Source: Liquorilactobacillus cacaonum DSM 21116 (lineage in GTDB: Bacteria; Bacillota; Bacilli; Lactobacillales; Lactobacillaceae). Taken from it: 64,000 bases of DNA. The notes under the pieces were generated by a model, which worked only from the letters and a program-made list of their open reading frames with translations, did no database searches and had not been told where the DNA came from. The stretch's first letter is position 1. Each line of letters begins with the position of its first letter. The translations under genes and the position numbers were made by a program. The stretch is from the NCBI RefSeq assembly GCF_001436735.1, contig NZ_AYZE01000014.1, forward strand, positions 125,409-189,408. The letters run 5' to 3'. Shown one piece after another: positions 9,355-16,298 of the stretch.

Positions 9355-9675
9355 TTACTTAGAAGACTTGCTACGCAATAAATGACGAATTATTGCAAGT
9401 TCATCATCAGGAATAACTTTTCCTTCAAATGTAAGTACGCCATCGGGGATGTTTGCCAAATCAATTTCATTTATTTTCTTTTCAGGGGTTCGTCCTAATA
9501 AATAGTCTAAAGAAACTCCGAAAAAATCAGCGACCTTTCGAACCCTTTCAACAGAAGGAGTTCGATGTGACCATTGGTAGATTGTATTTTTTCCAAAACC
9601 TAATTGTTCTTCTAGTTCATAAACAGACATATTTTTTTCTTTTGCTAGAGCTTTTATTATCTTTACTGTATACAT
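9355..9675 (-). CDS. XRE-family repressor, ImmR/cI-like
   Basis: The 106-residue protein has an N-terminal helix-turn-helix of the XRE type at about residues 14-60 (MSVYELEEQLGFGKNTIYQW, then a FFGVSLDYLLGRTP ending). Its tail, after residue 70, could be the site of action of the adjacent metallopeptidase. AGGAGTT precedes the ATG at 9675. It is transcribed divergently from a small second helix-turn-helix gene, with candidate operators between. This is the classic layout of a phage or conjugative-element switch. Confidence 0.85.
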   Translation of the reverse strand: MYTVKIIKALAKEKNMSVYELEEQLGFGKNTIYQWSHRTPSVERVRKVADFFGVSLDYLLGRTPEKKINEIDLANIPDGVLTFEGKVIPDDELAIIRHLLRSKSSK

Positions 9676-9696
9676 TTTGAAACTCCTGTTAGGTTT

Positions 9697-9876
9697 ATTA
9701 TAACTAAAAAGTTAGAAAAAAGATTGAAAACTAACGTATAAGTTAGTATAATTTATCTATTAACATAATGTGAATTACGTTTGATAATTTACGTTAGTTA
9801 GGGAAAATTATTTTGATATTAATAGTTCGATTTTATAATAAGAATAGTTAATCGTCAAATAAATTAGTTAATTTAT
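9697..9876. promoter_or_regulatory. Divergent control region with candidate repressor operators
   Basis: Several inverted repeats lie between the two divergent regulator genes. TAACT-AAAA-AGTTA (9701-9714) overlaps a leftward TATAAT (9697-9702 as ATTATA). ACTAAC-GTATAA-GTTAGT is at 9730-9747. The half-site AACTAACGT (9729-9737) recurs inverted as ACGTTAGTT (9791-9799). ATAAATTA-GT-TAATTTAT is at 9859-9876, just ahead of the rightward gene. A possible rightward promoter is TTGATA (9813) with TATAAT (9834), spaced 15. Multiple related half-sites are expected for a cI/Cro type switch. Confidence 0.6.
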
Positions 9877-9898
9877 TATCGAATTGGAGTGAACTGAT

Positions 9899-10102
9899 TT
9901 GGACTATGATTTAACGGATGCAATATTGTTAGGGTTGAAAAAAAATAAGAGAATGAAAAAAAAGCCAAGTTCGCAGTCTGATATTGCTACTCATTTTGGG
10001 CTGTCTAAACCCTATGTAAATCAACTTATCAATGGCCGAGTTGCCCCAACAGAAAACACAGATGAATGGATAAAAAAAATATGTGAATATATTGGAATTT
10101 GA
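9899..10102 (+). CDS. Small Cro-like helix-turn-helix protein
   Basis: This 67-residue protein is basic at residues 14-22 and has a helix-turn-helix at about 26-47 (QSDIATHFGLSKPYVNQLI). The start is TTG at 9899, with GGAGTGA at 9886-9892 six bases upstream. The nearby ATG at 9906 is out of frame. By position, divergent from the repressor, it is the Cro or second-regulator partner. Nothing downstream belongs to a mobile element: a strong terminator follows within 100 bases. Confidence 0.75.
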   Translation: MDYDLTDAILLGLKKNKRMKKKPSSQSDIATHFGLSKPYVNQLINGRVAPTENTDEWIKKICEYIGI

Positions 10103-10162
10103 TTTGTAAAAAAACAACATATTTGTTGCGTATGTTCATTTGTTTTCAATAACAGTTGCGCA

Positions 10163-10198
10163 AAAAAAGACATGTTCATTTTTGAACATGTCTTTTTT
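10163..10198. terminator. Strong bidirectional terminator
   Basis: A 16-base perfect stem (A run, then GACATGTTCA, pairing with TGAACATGTC and a T run) with a TTTT loop. It has A and T tracts on both flanks. It ends the rightward small regulator gene and also the leftward DUF4044 gene. Confidence 0.92.
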
Positions 10199-10225
10199 AA
10201 TGTAGCCAACTTAAAAGTAAAAAAA

Positions 10226-10345
10226 TTAATATCCCATTACGGAAAAAATAGCAGTCATGATTAAAGTGCCTAGTGTCACAATAATCATCATCCAAACAAC
10301 TACCATAGTTATTTTTTGAAAGCGAGTCTTTTTTTTCTTTGCCAC
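10226..10345 (-). CDS. DUF4044 single-pass membrane microprotein
   Basis: This 39-residue gene reads MAKKKKTRFQKITMVVVWMM, then a hydrophobic stretch to MGY, and is easily missed because of its size. It has a basic head followed by one membrane segment, the pattern of the DUF4044 family of lactobacilli. The start is GTG at 10345 with AAAGGTG (10355-10361, complement) nine bases upstream and a textbook promoter further up. It ends in the shared terminator at 10163-10198. The function of the family is unknown. In related genomes I recall it lying near mraZ, as here. Confidence 0.8.
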   Translation of the reverse strand: MAKKKKTRFQKITMVVVWMMIIVTLGTLIMTAIFSVMGY

Positions 10346-10382
10346 AACAAAATTCACCTTTCATAATCATCATATAATCTAT

Positions 10383-10411
10383 ACTATACTTTTTACAGTG
10401 AACTGTGTCAA
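10383..10411 (-). promoter_or_regulatory. Promoter of the DUF4044 gene
   Basis: On the minus strand, a perfect TTGACA (10406-10411) is followed after exactly 17 bases by TATAGT (10383-10388). It stands about 40 bases ahead of the GTG start. It is one of the best sigma-A promoters in the window, suggesting high expression of a 39-residue protein. Confidence 0.8.
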
Positions 10412-10452
10412 ACTGGCTTCTATTTTTGTATAAAAAAACTTTTTAAAACAAA

Positions 10453-10484
10453 TTGAATTTGCATAAACTAACAATTATAATTGT
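10453..10484 (+). promoter_or_regulatory. Promoter of lysC with palindromic -10 region
   Basis: TTGAAT (10453-10458), 17 bases, TATAAT (10476-10481). The -10 box lies inside a perfect 14-base palindrome, ACAATTATAATTGT, at 10471-10484, which could be a repressor site. The leader to lysC is about 75 bases, too short for a lysine riboswitch. Confidence 0.65.
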
Positions 10485-10564
10485 ATGAGTAAACATAATG
10501 ATAGAATTTCATTTATTTGTAATGATATAAATTAAATAAGTGGATTGGAATGGAGTAAGTTTTA

Positions 10565-11764
10565 ATGGAAATTATGGTACAAAAATTTGGCGGAACATCT
10601 GTTCAAGATGATCAAGCAAGACATAAAGCATTACAACATGTTAAATATGCGATTGAACAAGGGTATAAAGTGGTGGTTGTTGTTTCTGCAATTGGAAGAA
10701 AGGGAGCACCATACGCGACTGACTCACTTTTAAATCTTGTAGATGCTGAACGAACAAAACTGTCGCCAAGGGAGCTAGACATGATTGTTTCTGTGGGTGA
10801 AATTATTTCAACTGCAGTGTTTACCCAATTATTAAAAGAAGAGGGTATTTTGGCAACTGCAATGACAGGACCAGATGCAGGCTTCAGGACAAATAACGAC
10901 TATCAAAATGCTAAAGTTTTAGATGTTAAAACTGACAATATTAATAAAGCATTTTCTAATAATGATGTAGTTGTAGTCGCTGGCTTTCAAGGACTTTCAA
11001 GAGAAGGTCACATGGCAACTTTAGGAAGGGGTGGAAGTGATACTTCAGCTGCACTTCTAGGAGCTGCATTATCGGCTAAACGAGTTGATATTTTTACAGA
11101 TGTGTCGGGAATGATGACAGGTGATCCGAGACTTGTGAAAAAAGCTAAATTTTTGAAGAATGTAAGCTATGAAGAGGTTGCTAACATGGCTCATGAAGGA
11201 GCAAAAGTTATTCATCCTCGTGCTGTTGAAATAGCACAACAAGCCCATGTTCCGCTGAGAATTCGTTCCACTTGGGATAATGTCGATGAACTTGGAACAT
11301 TGATTTCAGACAAAAATCTGTCTCTTCAAGATTATCGAAGTGTGACTGGAATTGCCCATCAAGTCGGGCTAACACAGTTTAGTGTATTAACAAAAGAATT
11401 CTCCGCAGACCAAGTTTTTAATTTGCTTGCTGATAATCGTTTAAGTGTTGACTTTATTAATATTTTGCCTGAAAAAGTCGTTTTTAATTTAAATCATGAA
11501 GAAACAAAGATTGCAAAAGAATTATTGCAAAATAAAAAGATTCCTTTTACCTTGGTAGAAAATTGTGCCAAAGTTTCAATTGTCGGTGCTGGGATAATGG
11601 GAACTCCGGGAATTACTGCAAAAATTGTATCTGCATTGGCAAGTAATAACGTTAAAATCTTACAAACAACAGACAGCTATACAACAATATGGGTGTTAGT
11701 CCAAGAAGATGATTTAGAAGTTTCAGTGAATGCTTTACATGATACCTTTTTGCTTAAAGATTAA
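10565..11764 (+). CDS. lysC: Aspartate kinase
   Basis: The 399-residue monofunctional aspartokinase has the N-terminal VQKFGGTSV nucleotide-binding motif and the kinase domain to about residue 240 (GRGGSDTSAALLGAALSA, FTDVSGMMTGDPR). Two ACT regulatory domains follow, the second containing VSIVGAGIMGTPG. It phosphorylates aspartate, the first step towards lysine, diaminopimelate, threonine and methionine. The other pathway genes asd, dapA and dapF are elsewhere in this window. The start ATG at 10565 follows GGAGT. Feedback inhibition, probably by lysine, is inferred from the ACT domains. Confidence 0.95.
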   Translation: MEIMVQKFGGTSVQDDQARHKALQHVKYAIEQGYKVVVVVSAIGRKGAPYATDSLLNLVDAERTKLSPRELDMIVSVGEIISTAVFTQLLKEEGILATAMTGPDAGFRTNNDYQNAKVLDVKTDNINKAFSNNDVVVVAGFQGLSREGHMATLGRGGSDTSAALLGAALSAKRVDIFTDVSGMMTGDPRLVKKAKFLKNVSYEEVANMAHEGAKVIHPRAVEIAQQAHVPLRIRSTWDNVDELGTLISDKNLSLQDYRSVTGIAHQVGLTQFSVLTKEFSADQVFNLLADNRLSVDFINILPEKVVFNLNHEETKIAKELLQNKKIPFTLVENCAKVSIVGAGIMGTPGITAKIVSALASNNVKILQTTDSYTTIWVLVQEDDLEVSVNALHDTFLLKD

Positions 11765-11779
11765 AAGAAGGGTGATTAG

Positions 11780-12124
11780 ATGATTTGGTATTATCAACTA
11801 TTATTGCTTGTTGTTGTTTTCCTAGTGCTAGTGATTATGAAGAAAATGGCACCTAGAAATATGAGAAAAAAGATAAAAATATATAATCTAATGGTTATTC
11901 CCGTAGTGTATTGTGTGTTGGTAACATCTTTAACGCAATTAGAACTTTCAATTATTCCATTTCTAACTTTTGGATTAGGGTTACTCGGAATAATGATGAC
12001 CATTGTATATGCATATGTTGAAGGTGAAATAATTTATCGTGTATTCTTCAAAGTATATTTCCGTTTTTTTTCTATCACTGTATATGGTCTTTTTATACCA
12101 ATGTTTTTGTTAAATATAAAATAA
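11780..12124 (+). CDS. DUF3397 membrane protein
   Basis: The 114-residue protein is very hydrophobic with about four membrane segments and one basic loop (KKMAPRNMRKKIK). It fits the DUF3397 family, which stands just upstream of mraZ in many lactobacilli. It begins 15 bases after lysC with AAGGGTGATT as binding site, so it is probably co-transcribed with lysC. It ends in a terminator before the mraZ control region. The function is unknown. Its constant position next to division genes suggests a cell envelope role, which is inference. Confidence 0.8.
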   Translation: MIWYYQLLLLVVVFLVLVIMKKMAPRNMRKKIKIYNLMVIPVVYCVLVTSLTQLELSIIPFLTFGLGLLGIMMTIVYAYVEGEIIYRVFFKVYFRFFSITVYGLFIPMFLLNIK

Positions 12125-12154
12125 TTATTGCTGTACTAAGAAGCATGATTATTG

Positions 12155-12189
12155 AAAAAGTGGGTTATTAAAAATAACCTACTTTTTTT
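12155..12189 (+). terminator. Terminator after lysC-DUF3397
   Basis: AAAAAGTGGGTTATT pairs with AATAACCTACTTTTT (one G-T mismatch pair, three-base loop) and runs into T. It separates the lysC transcript from the division cluster. Confidence 0.85.
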
Positions 12190-12259
12190 GTGCAAATATT
12201 TATTTTTTTTAAAGTGTTTTTGGAGCTCCAAAGGGAACTAAAAGATAATTATTTATTAA

Positions 12260-12304
12260 GTGGAAAAAAGGGGTAAAAAAGTGGTTTAAAGTGGGGGGAT
12301 GTGG
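12260..12304 (+). promoter_or_regulatory. MraZ-box array (phased GTGG repeats)
   Basis: GTGG occurs at 12260, 12281, 12291 and 12301, with a degenerate GGGG/GGGT unit at 12270-12274. The spacing is 10-11 bases, so all face the same side of the helix. Two units have the fuller form AAAGTGG. MraZ is known to bind direct repeats of this kind (TGGGN or AAAGTG[T/G]) ahead of its own operon. The array ends 40 bases before mraZ and may overlap the promoter. A possible -10 is TAATAT at 12305, without a good -35. A further AAAGTGT is at 12211. Confidence 0.7.
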
Positions 12305-12343
12305 TAATATCAAGTTACAGTAGTGTCAAAGGAGGTGTCTTAC

Positions 12344-12775
12344 ATGTTTATGGGTGAATATCGACACGCTATTGACGAGAAGGGAAGATTAATTATTCCT
12401 TCGAAGTTTCGTGAAGACTTAGGAGAAGTATTTGTAATAACTCGTGGAATGGATGGATGTTTGTTTGGTTATCCTGAAAATGAGTGGGCTGTTTTACAAG
12501 AAAAATTACAAAAACTTCCGCTAACTAAAAAAGATGCCCGTGCATTTGTAAGATTTTTTTACTCCGCTGCTACTGAATGTGAATTTGATAAACAAGGAAG
12601 AGTTAGCATTCCAAAATCGTTGCGCGATCATGCTTTACTTGAAAAAAAGTGTGTCGTGGTTGGAGTTTCAAATAGATTTGAAATATGGTCTGAAAAGCGA
12701 TGGGATGATTTCTCGGAAACTGCTGAAAGTAATTTTGATGAAATAGCAGAAAATATGATTGATTTTGGTCTTTAA
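12344..12775 (+). CDS. mraZ: Transcriptional regulator MraZ
   Basis: The 143-residue protein has two SpoVT/AbrB-like swapped-hairpin domains, each with the diagnostic D-K-G-R pattern ([14 protein letters not shown] near residue 10, [14 protein letters not shown] near residue 80). It forms a ring and controls the division and cell wall operon through the upstream box array. A longer frame starts at GTG 12323. The AAAGGAGGTG at 12328-12337 and the family opening MFMGEYRH fix the start at 12344. Confidence 0.95.
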   Translation: MFMGEYRHAIDEKGRLIIPSKFREDLGEVFVITRGMDGCLFGYPENEWAVLQEKLQKLPLTKKDARAFVRFFYSAATECEFDKQGRVSIPKSLRDHALLEKKCVVVGVSNRFEIWSEKRWDDFSETAESNFDEIAENMIDFGL

Positions 12776-12790
12776 TGATGGAGGTATATT

Positions 12791-13741
12791 GTGGCAGATT
12801 TTGAACACGTAACTGTTTTATTAAATGAAGCAGTAGAAGGTTTAGCAATTAAGGCTGATGGTACTTATGTTGATTGTACTTTAGGTGGTGGTGGACACAG
12901 TAGTTTGATTGTTTCTAAGCTTTCTAATAGTGGACAACTATTTGCGTTTGATCAAGATCAAACAGCAATTTCATATAATAAGGAAAAATTTTCAAAGGAG
13001 CTACTAACTGGAAAAATTGTGTTTATAAAGTCAAATTTTAGATTCCTAAAAAAAGAGTTGATGAACAAAGAGGTTAGTGGTGTTGATGGACTTTTATATG
13101 ATTTAGGAGTTTCATCACCGCAATTTGATAACGCACAACGTGGATTTAGCTATCGCTATGATTCTGTACTTGATATGCGAATGGATCAGAATCAAGAATT
13201 GACTGCTAAAGAAATTGTTAACGAGTGGTCGTATGAAAATCTAGTACGCATTTTTTTCAGATATGGTGAGGAAAAATATGCAAAGTCAATTGCTCGAAGA
13301 ATTGAAAAAGTAAGGCAAAATGAAACTATTGAAACAACTGGGCAACTGGTTGAATTAATTAAAGAATCAATTCCTGCTAAGGCTAGACGTACAGGAGGTC
13401 ATCCGGCTAAAAAGGTATTTCAGGCAATTAGAATAGCTGTCAATGATGAGCTTGGTGCACTTGAACAGTCACTTGAAGAAGCGTTGGAATTAGTTAATGT
13501 TGGTGGCAGAATTAGTGTTATTACTTTTCAATCGCTAGAAGATCGGCTAGTAAAATCCTTATTTAAGGAAAAAAGTGAAATTCAAGATTTACCACATGGG
13601 CTCCCAATAATTCCAGAAGCATATCAACCAAAATTTAGACTGATTTCACGTAAACCAATATTACCAAGTGAAGAGGAATTAAATAATAATCATCGTGCTC
13701 ATTCCGCAAAACTAAGAATAATTGAGCGAATAAAAAAATAA
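12791..13741 (+). CDS. rsmH: 16S rRNA (cytosine1402-N4)-methyltransferase
   Basis: The 316-residue RsmH (MraW) has the opening [13 protein letters not shown], the methyl-donor site [10 protein letters not shown], and [12 protein letters not shown]. It also has [21 protein letters not shown] with the C-terminal [12 protein letters not shown]. It methylates C1402 in the decoding centre. The start is GTG at 12791 with GGAGGT five bases upstream. It is always next to mraZ in this cluster. Confidence 0.96.
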   Translation: MADFEHVTVLLNEAVEGLAIKADGTYVDCTLGGGGHSSLIVSKLSNSGQLFAFDQDQTAISYNKEKFSKELLTGKIVFIKSNFRFLKKELMNKEVSGVDGLLYDLGVSSPQFDNAQRGFSYRYDSVLDMRMDQNQELTAKEIVNEWSYENLVRIFFRYGEEKYAKSIARRIEKVRQNETIETTGQLVELIKESIPAKARRTGGHPAKKVFQAIRIAVNDELGALEQSLEEALELVNVGGRISVITFQSLEDRLVKSLFKEKSEIQDLPHGLPIIPEAYQPKFRLISRKPILPSEEELNNNHRAHSAKLRIIERIKK

Positions 13742-13761
13742 TTTTAAAGGATGTGAAGAAA

Positions 13762-14136
13762 ATGGTACAAAATAATGCGGCAAGACAAATAAATGCAATT
13801 CCTAAAAGAAAAGAACAAGAAGTACCAATACATAAGACTGATTCAAAAAATAAAAGCCTAAAGGTTCCATTTTCTGGCTTTGAAATAACAAGTGCGGTAG
13901 CATTAAGCGTTCTCTTTATGGCAATGACCATTTTTTTAATATCGACTAAAGTGAGCCTTTCAGGTGCTCAATATGAGCTACAAAATTTGAACCAAAAAAT
14001 TGTTAATATACAAAATAGTAATGTAAATACAAAACAAGATATAAGTGAACTTTCTAGTAAAAGTAGGTTGATGAAGATTGCACAAGATGCAGGCTTAACG
14101 ATGAATGATAACTCAATAAGGAATGTTTCAAAATGA
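13762..14136 (+). CDS. ftsL: Cell division protein FtsL
   Basis: The protein has about 124 residues: a basic cytoplasmic head, one membrane segment (residues about 41-63), then an extracellular coiled-coil region. It forms a complex with DivIB and DivIC at the septum and activates FtsW and FtsI. A GTG at 13753 is only two bases from the AAAGG site, so the ATG at 13762 is preferred. The last four bases overlap the ftsI start (ATGA), implying coupling. Sequence conservation is low, as usual for FtsL, so the call rests on size, topology and place. Confidence 0.88.
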   Translation: MVQNNAARQINAIPKRKEQEVPIHKTDSKNKSLKVPFSGFEITSAVALSVLFMAMTIFLISTKVSLSGAQYELQNLNQKIVNIQNSNVNTKQDISELSSKSRLMKIAQDAGLTMNDNSIRNVSK

Positions 14137-16280
14137 CAAAAAACAATGGACGGCAAACAGCGCAGCGAAGACAACAAAATAGAAAGCGATTCGGTAGATG
14201 GATTTTCTTTAGCGTTGCAATTATTTTCGCGATGTTTATCGGCCGTTTTTTTTATATTGCGATATTTCAGACGGCTAATCATGTTAACTTGAGAAAAAGT
14301 GTCGAAAGGCTTTATGCAAGTAAGACAGAAATCAAAGCACAGCGTGGTACAATATATGATTCTGATAATCAACCGATTGCTGAAGATACATCTACATATT
14401 CAATATATATTGTTTTGTCAAAAACAGCTGTAGCATTCGGGAAAAGAGAGTATTTGGCAAACAAAGACAAGGATCGAGCAGCAGAAGTTTTGAGTAAGAA
14501 CCTTTCAATTTCATATGAACAAGTAAAGAAGATTTTGAATCCAGAAAATCAAGATGTTTATCAAGTAGAGCTTGGAACAGCAGGAAAAAATATTTCTCTA
14601 GAAACGAAAAACAAAATTGAAGCTGCTAATATAAAGGGAATTGATTTTACACAATCGCAAGCTCGTTTATATCCAAATGGAACATTTGCATCACAATTAG
14701 TGGGAATTGCTGAGAATAATGCTGGTAAATTAGTCGGTGTAATGGGGCTTGAAAGCCAATATAATAAATTATTAACAGGTGTGAATGGCGTTAAAAAATT
14801 TGAAAAGGATATTACGGGCACGCCTATACCGGGTGCTAAAATTAAGTCAAAAAAAGCAAGAAATGGAGATAATATATATACAACACTAGATTCAAGATTA
14901 CAAACTTATTTAGAGACTTTAATGTCTCAGGCACAAAGTAAGTATCAGCCAAAGGAAATGACAGCCGTTTTAATGGATGCAAAAACCGGAGCTATTGTAG
15001 CGGCAACTCAAAGGCCTACTTTTAATGCACAAACGAAGGTTGGGCTGAGTGATATGTGGCGTGACATCTTAGTTGAAGATGGGTTTGAACCTGGGTCTAC
15101 TATGAAAATATTAACAATGGCAGCTGCAATTAATAGCGGCAACTATAATGCAAATGCAACTTATAAGTCAGGAACATACAAAATTAATAACCAAACGGTA
15201 AGTGATTGGAATACAAGTGGTTGGGGTAATATAACTTATCGTGATGCTTTTATTCGTTCCTCAAATGTCGGAATGGCTCATTTAGAACAAATTATGGGAG
15301 CAAAAACTTGGTTAAAATATATTAAGAGTTTTGGATTATTAAAGTCAACTGATTCTGGTCTTCCAAACGAAGCCAAAGGAAGTATAGAATATAAATATCC
15401 AATTGAACAGGCTAATACTGCATACGGACAAGGAATCAATGTTACAGTATTTCAAATGCTTCAAGCATTCTCAGCAATTACTAATAATGGTAAAATGGTT
15501 AAGCCACAGTTAGTCAGAAAAATTGTAAATCCAAATAGTGGTAAAATTGTTTATAAATTTAATAAAAAAGTTGTTGGGACTCCAATTAAGTCGTCTACAG
15601 CAAAAAAAGTATTGAGTATGATGCAAGATGTTGTCTATAATCCAAATGGAACAGGGAGTGCCTTTAAAATTAATGGGTATCGAATTGGTGTTAAGACAGG
15701 GACTGCTCAAATTGGTGATAGTACAGGAACTGGGTACTTAAAGGGTGAGATGAATTATATTTTTTCAGTAGCGGGGGTAGCTCCTGCAAACAATCCTAAA
15801 TACATTTTGTATATTACAATGAAACAGCCAACAACTTTTGCAGGTGGAACATCAGGAGAAATGCTAGCTAGTGTATTTAATCCACTCTTGAAGAGAGCTT
15901 TGGATGAGAATGTAACACAAATAACAAGTAATACACAGGTGACAATTGGAAATTATATTGGTAAAAACTCAACAAAAATCAAGAATTCGTTGAATAGTGA
16001 GGGATTATTGGTAACTGAAATAGGAAGTGGTAGTAAAATAATTGATCAATCAGAGACGGCAGGTAGTACTTCTTTATCAGGCGAAAGAGTTATTCTATTG
16101 ACAAATGGGGATAAGTTAATGCCTGATCTATCAGGGTGGTCGAGAAACGATGTTGTAAAGCTTGGTAAATTATTAGGGATTAATTTTGATATTGAGGGAT
16201 CTGGATATGTGGATCAACAAAGTGTAGTTGCAAATAAATCACTGGATGGAATTAAAAATATTAGTGTGAAGCTTAAATAG
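14133..16280 (+). CDS. ftsI: Septal class B penicillin-binding protein with PASTA domains
   Basis: The 715-residue transpeptidase has a membrane anchor (residues about 25-47), a dimerisation domain (AQRGTIYDSDNQPIA), and the catalytic triad motifs STMK at about 322, SSN at 376-378 and KTGTA at 521. Two C-terminal PASTA-like repeats follow. It crosslinks septal peptidoglycan with FtsW and is of the PBP2x type of Lactobacillales. Its start overlaps ftsL by four bases. Confidence 0.95.
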   Translation: MTKNNGRQTAQRRQQNRKRFGRWIFFSVAIIFAMFIGRFFYIAIFQTANHVNLRKSVERLYASKTEIKAQRGTIYDSDNQPIAEDTSTYSIYIVLSKTAVAFGKREYLANKDKDRAAEVLSKNLSISYEQVKKILNPENQDVYQVELGTAGKNISLETKNKIEAANIKGIDFTQSQARLYPNGTFASQLVGIAENNAGKLVGVMGLESQYNKLLTGVNGVKKFEKDITGTPIPGAKIKSKKARNGDNIYTTLDSRLQTYLETLMSQAQSKYQPKEMTAVLMDAKTGAIVAATQRPTFNAQTKVGLSDMWRDILVEDGFEPGSTMKILTMAAAINSGNYNANATYKSGTYKINNQTVSDWNTSGWGNITYRDAFIRSSNVGMAHLEQIMGAKTWLKYIKSFGLLKSTDSGLPNEAKGSIEYKYPIEQANTAYGQGINVTVFQMLQAFSAITNNGKMVKPQLVRKIVNPNSGKIVYKFNKKVVGTPIKSSTAKKVLSMMQDVVYNPNGTGSAFKINGYRIGVKTGTAQIGDSTGTGYLKGEMNYIFSVAGVAPANNPKYILYITMKQPTTFAGGTSGEMLASVFNPLLKRALDENVTQITSNTQVTIGNYIGKNSTKIKNSLNSEGLLVTEIGSGSKIIDQSETAGSTSLSGERVILLTNGDKLMPDLSGWSRNDVVKLGKLLGINFDIEGSGYVDQQSVVANKSLDGIKNISVKLK

Positions 16281-16298
16281 GGATAGTATGGTGAAATT

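Noticed and set aside
10485-10564. Lysine riboswitch ahead of lysC
   Set aside because: The leader is only about 75 bases and has none of the long conserved stems needed.
8756-10564. Prophage or integrative element
   Set aside because: Only regulators are present; no integrase, excisionase, structural gene, flanking direct repeat or tRNA target was seen.
13968-14372. 134-codon minus-strand frame across ftsL-ftsI
   Set aside because: It covers two conserved overlapping genes in antisense and shows no family or start signal.
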